DNA of 64,000 bases, from the NCBI GenBank assembly GCA_964035545.1, contig OZ037766.1, positions 10,115,722 through 10,179,721 on the forward strand. The letters run 5' to 3'. Below, piece after piece: positions 17,062 to 31,700 of this stretch. Source of the stretch: Bugula neritina (lineage: Eukaryota > Bryozoa > Gymnolaemata > Cheilostomatida > Bugulidae). Made by a program: the position numbers and the translations under genes. Position 1 is the first letter of the stretch. Each line of letters opens with the position of its first letter. The notes below the pieces were generated by a model. It did not search any database, was not told the DNA's origin, and saw only the letters and a program-made list of their open reading frames with translations.

Positions 17062-20000
17062 TTGTCGTTAATATTTTGCCTGTGGATAGTAACAAGAATA
17101 CTGGACATGCTTGGATTTTACCCCAATAAAGAAAATGAAAGATTAGAGAATCCAGTCATCGAAGATAGTAATGTTGAAAATGTAAAGCAAAATCTACAAG
17201 TAAACATGTCTTCAATACCAAAAAAACAGTTCAACAGTAGCAGTTCAACTTTGAGAACCCCATCTCTTTTAGTAATGGACCGAAGATCTGTAAATTCTCC
17301 CATTACAGAATTATCCAACAACTTCACTGAACTGGCTGCGTGGGTATCATATCACTGTAATGAACCATGTTAATTCACTGTAAATACTACATAATACATG
17401 ACCTTGTAGCGTATATTTAATTTATTCAGTTTAAGGCTACATTTTTTCTTCAGAAATAAAAAAATACTAATTTATCTTGTAGAAAAATTAAATAATATAA
17501 ATATATAGAAAATCGGTTAATATTTGTGGATGAAATAGTGCACTGCAAGAGAACAGCTATTGGTGCCAAGCTATAAAATTACTTGAGTATTATTTCTAGA
17601 CAGATCATTCAGCTATAATGCCTCTTTCAAATTTCCACATTAGAAATTTAGAGTACCTTAAAAAATATGTTTCACTTTCTCAGAAAAAAATTATAGAATA
17701 TTTCAAGGTTTCTAAAATATATGACTTACAGGATTTTATCAAAATTTTGGCTAGTTTTATATTTAGAATGACATCTAATGATTTCAACACTCTTGTTAAG
17801 GGTGTGTAAATTTTTTTCAATTGTGAAAAGTTATAAACCATACTGATATTTATTCTTATGAAGTCAATTATGTCATATGTGAGAATATTTTTGTCAAACT
17901 CATCAAATGGTTTTTAAATTTATCAGGTTAATATCAGTCACCTATGATTTACATCACATTAAATAGCATACTACTAGTATCTGCTATCAACATCTCTATA
18001 CACTCAGTTTGTCTTTGCAGCAATGAGAGTAGTTGTGACAACACGCCTAAGAGAAGGTTATCCCTAACATCCAGCACAGGTAGTCCAACCCCAGATATCA
18101 TCCGGCAGCATTCAGTGCTGACTTCTTCTTGCAAATCTACATCTAGTGATGTTTCTAACAATTCTTTAGAACTGCCAGGTACCAGACCTCTTACATCATT
18201 TTTCAAGCTAGAAAATTTAAACTAAACTTTGTTACTTCCAAAAAATTCACTTTAATAAATTGTTTTTGTATGTTATATATTACATTATATATATTATACT
18301 GCATACATTATATTATATATATATTCTATATATTTAGGTCCTCTTTTCAAAACTGTAAATTCATTAGAGAAGCATGCTGGGAATGGGAGGTAAGTTTTTA
18401 CATTGAATTCCCTGTGGCATCATACAGTTTGAATTTATTGACATTTGGAGCAGCTGTGATGCCACTGCCTAGCAGCACTATGATGCCTGACTACTGATAC
18501 AATGTGCTTTTATTGATATAATATATGTGCATAGTTTTGTATTAACCGCCTATTCATACTATTGGCAGATTTGAACTGCACTCTCCTTATGTTCACTGTA
18601 GGAAGCATAGGCAAAGTAGTGTTTGGCTTGTATACTTGTATCTAGGAAACCCTCTTTATATTAATCTATCACCTACAGAGGTTGATAAACCCTTCAGTTG
18701 CAGTTGTTTATACACGTAATCAATGCTTATGCTACATTGATTTATATCAATGCTTGTCATCTGATATTCTTTCTACTCAATTATACAATAGAAGGATTAA
18801 CATTTAGATCAAAGCGTTTCCTTTTGAATAAATGCGTGCTAATAACTTAATTGTGTATTGATAATGCTTTGAGAAACTGTTTAATTCATGCTACCTCTTA
18901 GTTTAAATTTACAAACATTCAACAGTAATTTTTACCGTAACTCCAAATAGTTTAATTATGTTTACAGAAAGCCGTTTATGTCTGGTTCCTTCAGGAGACA
19001 CCATTCTGCACCTGTAAGTGGCATATATTTCATGTAAGGCAGCATTGACAGCACTTTCTTATCTGTATTTGCTAATGGGGAGTCATGTTTTATACTTGGT
19101 TGGGTTTGTTGCAGTTTGGTGGTGCATCTAATGAAGCTAGCCCTCAACTGCCAATGCCTGTGAACCCAAAGTCAGAGAAGACCCCACCTTCAGCTCATGC
19201 GGTGCGGCAGCAACAGCCCACCTTTTATGTAGAGGGAGATGAGACATCTGCCGATAGTTGTGACAGCGGTATTGAAAGGGTACGCTGCCAATCCCATTTT
19301 TATTTTCACAATTCACTGAATAGCAGCCTTTGTATTTTTCAAACATTGTTTAAAAACGTGCATGTAATAAACCAATAATATGTTTGATTATGTGTTTGTA
19401 TTGTGAGAATGCTGTGCTTGCCTTTCACTACTTTGAATTGCCCGGGCTTTTCCCCCTTAATCTATTGTGTGCGGTTGAGGTCATTTAGTATGCATACTTT
19501 AAACAAGCATTACACAAGCCGAGTTTCTTATCACTCATCAATGCAGTTTCACACACTGTCAAACCTGTCTCAGTCTGGCAACTCAAAAGTTACACATTAC
19601 TTTTGAAAGAGAAGAGTTGAATTGTTCAGTAGAGAAATTAAATTGTCTATTCTGTGTCTTCTAGCCACATCAATGTCATACACTATGCTATTTGAAATGC
19701 TGTCAATTCCATTATGTACCTCTGCTAGAGTGGGAAGCTGACTTTTGGGATGCCACCTGAAAGGATGCAGCAGACCAATGAATTGTCTCCAACACAGAGC
19801 ATGTCAGCGCTGAAAGGGGGTCATGTGACCAACAGCCCAGACCTGCATGATAATGCTGCCCAAGATTCCAGTGATTCTCCTCTGCTAGCCCACCGGCTGT
19901 GTAGCCTCTCGGCTGAGGAAGAGCATGACGATGGCTTTGATGAACTGGAATGTTTGGAGGTAATATAACATTTCACCATCACATGGTTAACTTTAAATTA

Positions 20001-23000
20001 GTTCAACAATGGACCCTCATGTATCTCCTATTTAATGCTCAAACAATACCACAATGCCCTCTGAACAACAAAGCAGTTTGTCAGTATAGTGATACTGCAT
20101 CCTCCACACCCCACATGAAAGTTGCTCTCATTTATATGCTTTAATGTATTTCTCTATTTGAGTTACACAATATTTCTTAAGGCCTTCATCTCCACATTAC
20201 TCTTATTCCAGTTAGCATTTCTGGGATTTTATTTGCTAGTGAATTTAGTTAATTTGAGTTAAAGGTATATGACTGCTTGCAAAGCCATTAACTCAGACTG
20301 TTGTATGACTTTCACCAACTCTCTATTTCCTACTCCTGCATATAGTTTGGTTTGATTCAGCAAATGCAAAGTGATGGTCAGGCTGTGCCAAGTGTTATTG
20401 CCAAGATGCTGACTGGTAAGATGGTGACCAAAGGCTCCCCGCCATCTTCTCTCGCGCCACCAAACAGATATGCTCTCAATAATAGCAGCTTTAAGGGGAC
20501 GTTGTTCAGGTCTCCCAGTATGCCCCAGCAGCTTGGTGCTCAGGGCTATGACATCAGGAGAAGGTGAGATATAGTTCTGTAATTTGTATGGAGTGAAATT
20601 CGTGCAACCTGATATGTGATGTTTGTGTAATAATTTATATTCGGTGACCAAATATATCTTAAGAAGCTGTAAATAGTTGAAAGTTTGTGTGGATGTAGAA
20701 AACTAGGTGTACTTTGGAAGCTCAACCCCTCTCGTTACAATACATCAAAGCCAGATCACTAGCAGGTTCACCGTTTTTTTAGGGCAATTTGTGGCAATAA
20801 GAGGAGTGAACCCCCCAATGACCACACCCCAGTGGCTGTGCTGAAAAGGCGAAAGGGGATGTTATACAGTGGCAATACTTTCCCAGTGCCCTGCAAACTA
20901 CAGGACTCTCTGACATCTGCTACTGGACTCTCTAGATGCAGGTCTATGGTAGAAAGCAGCGTCTCCTTTCAGAGGAGTAAAAGTAAGTGGACAGTTGTGC
21001 CACTGAGCATAATGATTATCAGACATGCCTTGTTCAAGATTAGCTTGGCATCACCTGCTTGTTGTGGCAGCAGACAGCTGGTGCTTGTAAGTTTTCTAGT
21101 ATTGCATTAAATCAATATAATGGATCAGGCTAGATATTTAAATTCTCTGCACTTAATTGATGATTAATTAGTTGGGTGTTCTAATAGAGTGTAGCAAATG
21201 TATTGTATAGCATTATGCTAGCTGGGAGAAACAATGACAACTTTATTTATTGATTAGCATCACTCATGCAGCGGTAAATTTAAACTTATAAGCATATCTA
21301 ACAAGCAGCAGCAGTGACTAGAGATAGCGTCACTAACACTATACCCACTTCTGCATGAATGGCTGTAACAGGTGTTGAATGTCTGATGTAGTTATGGAAC
21401 ATCTTGTCTGACACTGGATAATAAAGAACTGAAAGAGCAGTTATTTCTGATGTAATTATTGGATTAAATGAGCTAGTGAAATTGTTATCTTTATTTTAGT
21501 GGAATGTGACCACCACATTAGATCAAGTGCGATGAAATGTAACAATGTAAAGATGCTGTGTTATTTTGTTGATGGAATTTTCTTATTATAGGTGAAACTG
21601 AAGGTGAAACTGGAGATGGAAGGAAGTGTTGCCTGCCATTAGTTCAAGGGAAACAGACTGATTTGAATAACATATCCCATGACACGGTGAGATATAACTC
21701 CAACCCCACTCTACTTATAGCCCTACCACATTTTTAGTTAGCTGTAATTTTGGCAGTTTTAATAAATCTCTATTTCTAACACCCATTTCCAGGTTTCACA
21801 ATCAGCATTCTAACCTGAACTCTACACTGGGGAGCATTAACTCAATAGAAGCAGTTTTTTTAATTCATTTGCTTTTGATTTTTGGTTAAACTTTAGCCAG
21901 TATAAACAGAGAACTCTGTAGTATAAACTGACCACGAGTTACTAGCTGGTACATCAATGTTTTGAGAGCAAATTCCCTGCTGGGACAGCTTTTCAATTGT
22001 CAGTTTGAAGTATTTTACTAAAATAAGTCTACTTAAATCTCTTTTTGTTGCTACTCAGTTGGTATCTTTGTTATGTTTGATTTGCTGTAGCTGCATTGTC
22101 ATTAAAACCTGAATTTATACTTTTGCATTACTGGCATTGATTTGAAGGTAAAGTATGATTAGTATATGGTTAACCAGTATCTATGTTATTTGCGTCTCCA
22201 GTCTCCACCACCACACCATCTCTGTACTAAGCTGTTACTTGCCATAGACCTTTGTATATTCTACATACAGTATATTGTGATACAGTGTTTACTCTTTCTC
22301 AAACCTGTGTATAATTCTAGTGAATTATTTCAGCTTTGACTCTTGAAACTCTCTAGAAACATGCTAATTCTTCTTTATAAAGTTGTGGGTTGAAATCCCA
22401 CCACCCTTATCATCACCCTCAGTCTAGTAAACTAACAGAATTGTGTTAAACTCATCAAATTTTCATTAAGTAATAATTATATTTTGTAAATTGCAATTGA
22501 ACAGCAGAATATTTTCTACCATTTCTTCAAAAGTTGACGAATCATTTTCACCTAACTCATCAAACCAGTTGGTGTATAAATTTCAAAGCAAGACTGTTCT
22601 AATTTACTTCAATTAATCTTTTTATTTCACTGTTTTTTTCATGTTAGGAAAGATGTTATGGGATTGTGAAGCAAACATTCAACTCCCTTTATGCCCTTCA
22701 TGAACAACTCTGGTTTTCTGTCTCAAGTTGTGACAATTTTTGTGTCTTACTGCACTTTTCTTCTGTCTACTTGATTATTGTGATAACAAAGCATAACCAT
22801 CTCCTCCATTGGTATATTTCAACACACAGTTTGAGAAAAGTTTGCTCTGTTTTTCTATCTCAATGTTATTAAAACTAGACTTAACCACAACCACTGCATG
22901 ATAGCAAGTAGTTCTGCTCTGATCTTAGTACTGTTTAGTAGCCAGCTACATTTAGAGTTAATTAACGGTAACCATTTAATGGCAATTAACTAATAGATGT

Positions 23001-26000
23001 ATGAGCAGGTAGACTTTGTTACCATGGTAACCGGTGGAATTGTAGAAATATTTACTAGACATGTAACACAAAGCTCTGCAGGTTCTCCTCTAAGTCTAAT
23101 TATGCTACAGGTAGAGATAGTAGATATAACTGCTTGTGTTGAATCATTGTAGATGGCCAGGATACTAAACAAAGAGTACGATGACAAACTAGCCAGCTAC
23201 ACCATAATTGACTGCAGATATCCATATGAGTATGCAGGAGGACATATCAAGGTGCGCATTCTTTCTTTCACTCACTGTTTCTGACCTACTTGCCACACAG
23301 TGATGAACGCTTGCCAAAACCTTTTAATGGAGCCGATTTAGGCTTTGGTTATGTTCATAGCATAACTTTGATTGTGCAATGAGTTAGGCAATGTGTTGTG
23401 CAAATGCAGATTATGTGTGATGTTCACGGTGAGAGCAGACAGTGCTGTATAAGGTGTGAGATTGTAATTAAGGTGCACTGTTTGTTTGCAGGGAGCTGAG
23501 AATATATATACAAAAGAAGATTTGTTTCGGAAATATATCACTGGCGTTAACCCTGATGAGCACAACGTGGCAAATGATAAAAGGAATATACTGATATTTC
23601 ATTGTGAATTTAGCAGTGAAAGAGCCCCTCGACTGTAAGTTGATAATAACTGACTTGTTATATGTTACTTCACATCTGTCTCTAGTGTCCATCACACACT
23701 CCTATACAGTCATAACCTTCTCACCAGTGTTTGTACTTACCCTTGACTTAGATGACACATCCTCAGCTACTACTACTCCAACTGTTCAGTGCCTCATTCA
23801 CTCCCTGTCAAGTGCATGTCAAACACTAGCAGATTAAAGGTTTCAACTTTTTCTGAGAGAGTAAGAAAACAATATAGGTTATAGGGTAATATATGTATTC
23901 ACATTCCTACTGGTTATAACCATAGTCTATCTATTTCTACTGATGTAGGCATATAGCATGTTGTTGTTTCTGTCAAAGCTGTCCAATGTCTGCTATTTAG
24001 TGTAGAGAACAAATTTTATTCATCTTGGGTTGGTTTGGATTTAAAAAATTGATTTTTTATTTCATTTGGACAACTTCTTTCGTTACAAAGTTCTGCATGT
24101 ACCATCAAAATCTGCCAAGTGATATTCATATAGCAATTGCCTGCGAATGGCAGGCTGAGCAATGTGGGTAACGTGGAACTCATGAGCACCAGTACAATGA
24201 ATTTATCAGCTTTGTTCTAATTGGCTTAAGGTTTAAGAAAAACAAATCTGGTTGAAACAGTGATTCTTTAGTTATTCAATTATGTGTACTGGATTATCTC
24301 AGTTTTAACCAAAGCTGTTCACCTCATAGGTCATCAGACTGCAGGCTACTGTTACCAAAAAGATAATGATACTAATAACAAATATAATACAACTGATGCC
24401 TAGGAGCCATTTTCCTTAGATATCCAAATTGAATAATCCAGATTATCATTTCCCCCAGAGAAAGATGTCTAAACTTTGAAATATAGCAACATCCATAACT
24501 GTACTGCAAATAGTTTTTACAAAGAACTTGTTTTCATCTAAAAATGTAACCATGACAACTGACTATTGCATAAGAGAAGGTAACTGCATGAATTGAAGTA
24601 ACAAATTAGCTGCTGTCTAAGACAGGTCCACCTAAGCTGGTGATAGTGTTGCTGCTATACTAGACTCTAGAAAATACCCTTATCACATCAAAATTACAAA
24701 GAAACTTCATTATAACAACATTCTCAAATAGTAATCGGATAGAACTTCTGCAGTATATTATGTTGACTGATATTAGTGACAACAAGTCTTGAAAAGTTGA
24801 CACTCATTCTACACCAAATACTCTTATAACATTCCTGTTTATCTACACTGAGTATCTAAGATGTGCATGAAAGGAATATTGTTGTTATGCAATATCTCAT
24901 GCTGGTTATAGGCCACTACCCTTGTTGGTAGAGAGTGTGGGTTGGTATTGGTTGATGGAGGGGTACTCTCATAGCTAGTTCTTTTGTTATGGCTTTCTCA
25001 GCAAACATTGATCCTTAAAAAAACCTCGTAAAGTTTTAGTCTCTTCTGTGATATTGAACAGCTGTTGTTGTCACTGCTGATAGTAGAATCAAGTGTCTGA
25101 GCCAACCAATAATTTTAAAATTCTCTGCCTGATGACTGATGCTAGCTGCAGGAAATGACTGGTTATCATTTGGATATAACTGCTTCCTTTATAACCATCA
25201 CAATAGCATTCGTACTAGCTTTAGGTACAAATTCGAAATGATACAAGGTAACATTAGGCTTTGTTGGTGTTGAATAACAATCACCCCCTGTCTATACTAT
25301 TGCAAAATTTATTCTAAACAACATACAATTATCAAAATTCAATTGAACAGTACAACAAATGGAAAAATTTCAACATGTGTGGAAGAATGTGGTTACACCA
25401 GATTTGATGCTCTTGTGGAATTAATGATGTTGAGAATTCGTGTGAAAACTGGGATTTGGGAATGATGCTACTAATATCTTTATCTCTGCAGCTAGCTGTA
25501 GCTATACTGATTATTATGAGGGGTTTATTATCAATTTACAGTTTGAGATTTAAAAACTCCAGCTGTATCACCTTGATTAGAACTACATTGTGGTGTTCTC
25601 TAATGGTTCTATTGTTTCAGGTCAAGGTTTCTGCGGAATCATGACAGGGAAATCAATTCAGAATATTATCCCAGCTTGTACCACCCTGAACTGTATCTCC
25701 TGGAAGGCGGTTATAAACAGTTCTTTGAACACTGCAAGGTGATTAGCTCTGTTTTATCATTAACATTATATTCGAGTGTTCTTAGGCTCCTAATTTCCTA
25801 CAATGTCTTTTAAGTTTAGGTAAACAAAACTGAATTTTCGCTACTTGGAGATTTTCAAGCTAATGCACAGTGCTAGCAGGCAGTGTAAGATAGCTAAAAG
25901 ATAAACTACTTTTTCAGCAACTACCTTCTAACCAGTACACTGTACAGCTTTCAATTGTAGAGAATCTTCACATCTATATTCACACAGTCATTATTTTCGT

Positions 26001-27376
26001 TCTGAGTTTTCTCATGCATGAATGGTGGGACAGTATGGTGGTAATTGCATGTGTTCATAGTTATTAGTGTTTAAACTACATGGCGGTTACCCATCATTTA
26101 AATATCAACACTATGGCAACTGTGAGGGCATACTTGAGTTGATTCTAGTGTGTAACAGGCCATTCAAAATTATCTTCTTGGACGATTCTATCTAGATGTG
26201 GGCCAGTATTCTATTCGGCTCAGCATATTTCCATTCATCAGATAGGGATCTTTTTTGAGCAAATGCCATCACAAAACGCACCCTTTTGTTATTCTAGTAT
26301 TCTATTACACATCTGTGCTGTAAAACGATGTTGATAGCAACGGTTGAGATGCCTGCTCATTGGTTGATTTGAATATTGTCTGTCCATGTAATTATGATGG
26401 TCGCATCTGCTTGCTGATAAACAGATAAAAGGTAGTTCATCTGACATTAACCAGCTGACTATATAATTAACTGAATGTGTTAATTACAAATTCCTGGTGG
26501 AATAAAACTACAGTTCCACTGGCGACAGTATTTGCCATCATTCAGCCAACCATTCAGCATGTTTAGTGTCCTGTGCCACTGGGCATGCACTAAAATATCA
26601 GTCTATCCACAGTGGTGCTGAGTTGGTAGTTTGGCACCTGTTTTGGTTCCATGGCAGTTAGTATATGTATGGTCTTCCTGCCATTACTTAAATTATGTAG
26701 TTTCAGTATTATTACACTGTATAACGTCAAAGTACAGGAAGGTGCTAGTGTGGGATGAACGCATGTAATGAATACTAAGATACTGGTCAGTTTCATTTAG
26801 GAGCAGTATGGGAGAAATTCAGATAGCCTAAGTTCTCTAATGTCATTATTAAATTTTGGTTTGAAATTTTTTCAAGAACACACTTCTTTTGGTACATTTT
26901 TAATCTAGAACACAGGCTTTTCTCGATTTCTCCATTACTGCACCTACTTCCTCAGTTTAGCAGTCACTTAAATTTGAGCATTTTCATTACTTCCAATGTT
27001 TTCAATAGCAGCTCACCACTTATTTTGTGTTTACTTATCTCCAATAATTTGTGCATACTTGTAATTTGGCTGTACTAGATGTTACAGACAACACAATGCC
27101 TTGTTTGTTTCCCGCCACACTATTTCATTCATAATTTTTTTACCGCGCATTAGGCTTTCTTTGGTGTGTACAAGAGGCATATTGTTGTTTTTAGTATTAA
27201 AGACCAAGTGAAGTTTATATGTGTGTATTGTCATTGTTTAGGAACTGTGTGAGCCAGTGAGTTATAAGCCAATGCACCACCCAGAACATTCAGAAGACCT
27301 GAAAAGATTTAGAGCTGAGTCCAAATCTTGGGTTGGAGGAGAGAAAAGAGGTCTTAGGACAGGTTTGAGGAGATAA
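17062..27376 (+). CDS. CDC25: CDC25 M-phase inducer dual-specificity phosphatase
   Basis: Removes inhibitory phosphates from cyclin-dependent kinases. Coding exons: 17062(exon from 17031)-17339, 18021-18178, 18338-18389, 18968-19013, 19115-19279, 19729-19959, 20346-20563, 20783-20982, 21592-21686, 23153-23251, 23492-23634, 25621-25738, 27242-27376. These give 645 aa (630 if the ATG at 17107 is used) and phases close. The C-terminal rhodanese-type domain has [16 protein letters not shown], the catalytic loop HCEFSSER (Cys about 552, Arg about 558), [16 protein letters not shown] and YKPMHHPEH. The loop reads ERAP where ERGP is usual. Regulatory region: a KEN box in PNKENE (residues 23-25), [10 protein letters not shown], 14-3-3-type sites RRHHSAP and FRSPSMP (Ser about 368, as around human CDC25C Ser216), DDGF, and a basic LKRRK patch. 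The residue-to-family match is strong; which vertebrate paralogue is closest is not resolved. Confidence 0.97.
26798..26946 (+). mobile_element. TA-flanked MITE, family B copy 1
   Basis: 149 bp in the last CDC25 intron, beginning taggagcag and ending ctgcaccta. Terminal inverted repeats of roughly 30-40 bp (ggagaaattcagatagcc against the reverse of gcttttctcgatttctcc). The ends carry TA, as expected for Tc1/mariner-type target duplication. The second copy at 62713-62874 is very similar over the full length in reverse orientation. Confidence 0.85.
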
Positions 27377-28732
27377 ATGTTTCCCTTGGCAATGGGTAGC
27401 GGCTCTGAACTGTTTCATCTGATAGAGCACAGCGTGGGCTATGGCAGGCAGAGACTGCATATAGTATCTGTATCACACATAATCAGCCTAATTAATATAA
27501 ACTTAAGTCTCTTGCCTGAAGCTAAAGTTTCACTAATACTGAGATTTTATTCATACCTGGGAGAATTAATTGGTTCTGTAAATTATTGCAAGGTTTTATA
27601 GTGTACTCGCAATACACCTCTCTCTATGATTTATGATCTAAAGCAGCAAATTTTACATAATTTAAATTTTTACGAATAGCATGTTTATAGAATTATTTTT
27701 CAACACAAAGAATTGTAGAAAAAGTCAAATGGATATAATTCTTGGAGAGAATATTTTTATGTATGTAAGAATGAGCATGTTAAATAGCAACAAAGATTAC
27801 TAATGTTTTGTTACCAGATTATTTTGTCCATCGTAATCTTAATATTTACTTTTAATTTTTATGGCACTGGTACCTTTTGTAATTACAAAATATAATATTA
27901 TGTACATAATAATGTACTGTCCTAACATGTAATCGTGCTGGACAGACGCTACTTTTATTATAGTACTATACTTTTAACATTTAACCATAAGCAATAAAAT
28001 GACAAATAATTAACAAAAATTTCAAAATCACTGATAACCATTGATTTGTTCAACTATAATACAAGCTCCAATGTGAACTTAGTTATACAACATAGTGCTA
28101 AAATACAATAATTAAATAAGAATAATTAGTCACAAAAGTTAAAATACAATAAGAAAATTAAATCTTTTGATAGTGTCTATTGAGCATTGTAGAGGAATAA
28201 CATAATAAATTATATGTAAGAGTAATGTAGCAAGTGGAAACAACAGATATCAACAAGTTTTAGGTTTCTACATGGATTTTTACAGCAATAATCTTAGACT
28301 TCAAAATAAAAAAAATAATTTAAACAGAAAATGTGCATTCATCAAAATTAAATATTAATTCCGCGTCAAAACTAAGTATTGCATATATATCTAGCAAAGA
28401 AACAAATGTTATACAGTTAGAGCCAAAAAATAGTATTCCATGCAACTTTTATCATTTAGATAGAGGCTCTAACTTTTAGCCATATTAGAAATACTAATTT
28501 CGAATTATTGGCTTGAATTTTGCTATCTAACAGTGGTATGCATATATATACATGCTATTACATTTATGGACTCCAATAAATAAAACATTATATAAGATAT
28601 AAATAACTAATGTTTCAAGTGTCGCTATATAGAATATCCCAAGCTAACATGTGCAGCTGACAAGTAAAAGTGGAGTGATGTTAAATAGAACTGAACTTGT
28701 CTAGCATGTAGTTACTGTATTGGATGAAGAAA
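27377..28732. other. Convergent 3' gap, CDC25 / GSK3
   Basis: AT-rich 3' UTR and spacer of 1.36 kb. A plus-strand AATAAA is at 27993-27998. No word arrays, RNA genes or mobile elements recognised. Confidence 0.6.
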
Positions 28733-31700
28733 TCATTCAGCTCCGGATCCGGTATTCAAATCATTGGTCACTAGCTTTGAAAGGGCCTCTGAATTATCAC
28801 TCCTTGCTTTTTCATGAGCAGGAATAAGTGCATCCACTAAATTCGGCTGAACTTTAAGCTCTAAAATTATAGAGCACAGTGATGGAATTGTTTATAATGA
28901 TTTTGCCTAAAGGAGCTTTATATAATTATGATTAAAAGTTTTGCAAATGTCAAACTTGTTCTGGCATAGTACAGCAAGCATGAGAAAACTGTCAAGTATT
29001 TAAATACTCTGTACCCTAGACCTAAATAATAGTACATACAAACAGCAATGAAACCAGTTTCAATTCAAACTATCACGATTCACTACTATACCCTCAGAGT
29101 CTAGAAACAACTACCATTATTTACTAACCAAGAGTCTAGCTGTTAAAGTAGGTAATATAGATAACTGCAGCAGTTTTATATAAAAGAGCTATTAAAAAAA
29201 GTCTACATTGAACATTGAAATAATTATACCTTCGGCAGTAAAGTTAAACAGCTGAGGAAGTTTTTTTCCGTTAGGTAGATGACTGTTGCTATCTCTCAGC
29301 TCATCAAAGAAATTGTGAGCACAAGCTTGCAATGGGCTGACTCTTATTTGTGGAGTGTAATCTAACAATCTACTCATCAGCTCAAGTACTTCAGAGGGAG
29401 TTCTCGAGCGAAACACCTATGATTACATGAAATCGCATTAAAATTACTAAAGCAAAAAAAAATTAGATTTGAAACTATCTGTTTTGGCCATGTGATCCAG
29501 CCATCAAATTATCTTAAATGTAGGGTTGACTCCCCATTTGATTATTACACAAAGAAAGACAACTCCAAAACTTGAAATGCTTCAACAGCTAACGCTATTG
29601 ACCAAGTTGTAAGAATGGAAAATTCTACTTCTTGTTTGGGGCTTTATTTAACAAAAACTTACGTTTAAATATATGGCTAATACTGTTTAAGGATAAAGTT
29701 TCACATTGATATTAGCCATTTTTTCAGTAACAGGACCAAAATCGTGTTTGGAGCAACTATTGTTGATTCCTGTCTCTTTTACAAAATAATTGACCAAATG
29801 ACCTGTTCCCATTAGTGGAATGAGTTCACACAGCCAAATCAAGGTTGTGACTTCATTTAAATGAGCAATGTGGCCGCTGAAAATTATTGACAAATATTAC
29901 ATAGCGTTACTCACCTTATTCCATGGGTGAGACTTTATTTGTGGAAATCTAAATTCTGTATAGCTTGGATTCATTTCTCTTATTTGTTCGCGGGTTGGAG
30001 TGCCGAGCACCTTAATAATTTCTACTAACTGATCCACTCCACTATCACCAGGGAATATTGGCTGCCCCAGTAACAGTTCAGCCATAACACAACCTGCTGA
30101 CCAAATATCTAAAAAATGGAAGCACCAGAATAGAGATATCCAATAGCTAACAAACATAGACTACTGGTTTAATAGACAGCTGGCCTGAGTGAGGCTAGCA
30201 AACAAATGTTTAGTTGACAAACTAAATATCAGGGAATACAAAACAACCGACCTATCTGAACTGTGTAGTTTGTAGAGCCGAAGATAAGTTCTGGAGCTCT
30301 GTAGTAGCGTGAGCATATATATGACACATTGGGTTCTCCTTGCACTAGCGCCTTCGCACTGACAAATATGTAATGAGGTGATACAGCATATGTATTACAC
30401 ATTGCTATCTTATTTCTACTCACATGTGACATGAAATTATTTGCTGCAATATTGTTGTAGGTATTTCTTAATAGTGAAAGAAAATTAGACTAAACTCATA
30501 AATTGGTATAAATGTATACCATATTTACTTGAAATTTGAAATAGTTGAATTTTCATTTTATAAGGTAGAATCTGAACATTTATAAGATTTTTGAAACTGT
30601 TAAGCGCATGCTAGCTTTTAAAAACGTTGAAGCAATTCGGTTGTTAAATAAAACTATAAAAAAATCAAGTTCAACGTTAGTTGGTTCAGAAACAAAATTA
30701 GCCCAATTAGCTCTATGAACCTGCTAGTAGCTACTTTCTGATTGTTGTTTATGTTAGTAAAACATTTATCATACGACTATAAAAATTCTAAATCCTCAAA
30801 TTTAAACCTACTATAACAAATGCATTGCAATCTTGTGAAACATAACTGGTTTAAGAATCCTACCTTCCAAAGTCACAGAGCTTGAGGACACCAGTTTCAG
30901 GGTCAACTAGCAGGTTTTGAGGTTTAATATCTCGATGACACACACCTTGTAAGTGTAAATATGCCAGACTTCTAAATAACTGGTACATGTACAACTACAA
31001 GGAGAGATAATCATGAGGTGTACATTACCAATCAGAAGTAATAGTGTAATAAGCATGACAATACGGCAAACGCTGAAGTTTTTTGGAAAATGCAGGCACA
31101 TTCAAAACTGTAATTCAATTTTTCAAGTTTAACAAAAATATAATCTTTTTTTCTAAAAGACTTTCCACTGGAGATTTTTTTCTAACATAGCCAGAGACAA
31201 GGTCAGGGAAATGGTAGCCAACACATAAGAGAGATGTTGGGTTTTCTTTGTAAATGCATGGCCCTTATTTCAATCTGCTTTCAGCAGAGAACAAATAACT
31301 AATGGCAAGAAGAAAGGTTCACATGAATACTTGACTTTACTTAAGTACTATTTAGCTTAGCAGGGCGTCACTGGAAATTTAGAGTGTCAAATTGTGACAA
31401 AATTTCATTTGTTGTTGATGGCCGAAGTAAGTCTACTGCTTTATTTGAGTAGTTGCCCTATTTACATCACAGCTTACACAGAAATTATGTAACCATAATA
31501 ACTATGATACAGAGTAATAATTTTCAGTTTCATATTGAGCAAACAGCAAAAATTGTCTTTTATTCTCTTCAACTACTCATTTACAGTGAGCTTATAGATT
31601 CTCATATGTTGCTCTAATAGTTATTATTTTACCATATATTTATAATGTAAAGACTCAAATGATTTCATATATAATCCTTTCAACATATGATTATCTAGCT

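Noticed and set aside
17618-17809. 63-codon ORF between CDC25 exons 1 and 2
   Set aside because: Lies in an intron, AT-biased, and neither needed nor allowed by the phases of the flanking exons.
20259-20651. 130-codon minus-strand ORF
   Set aside because: Antisense shadow of CDC25 exon 20346-20563; no motif of its own.
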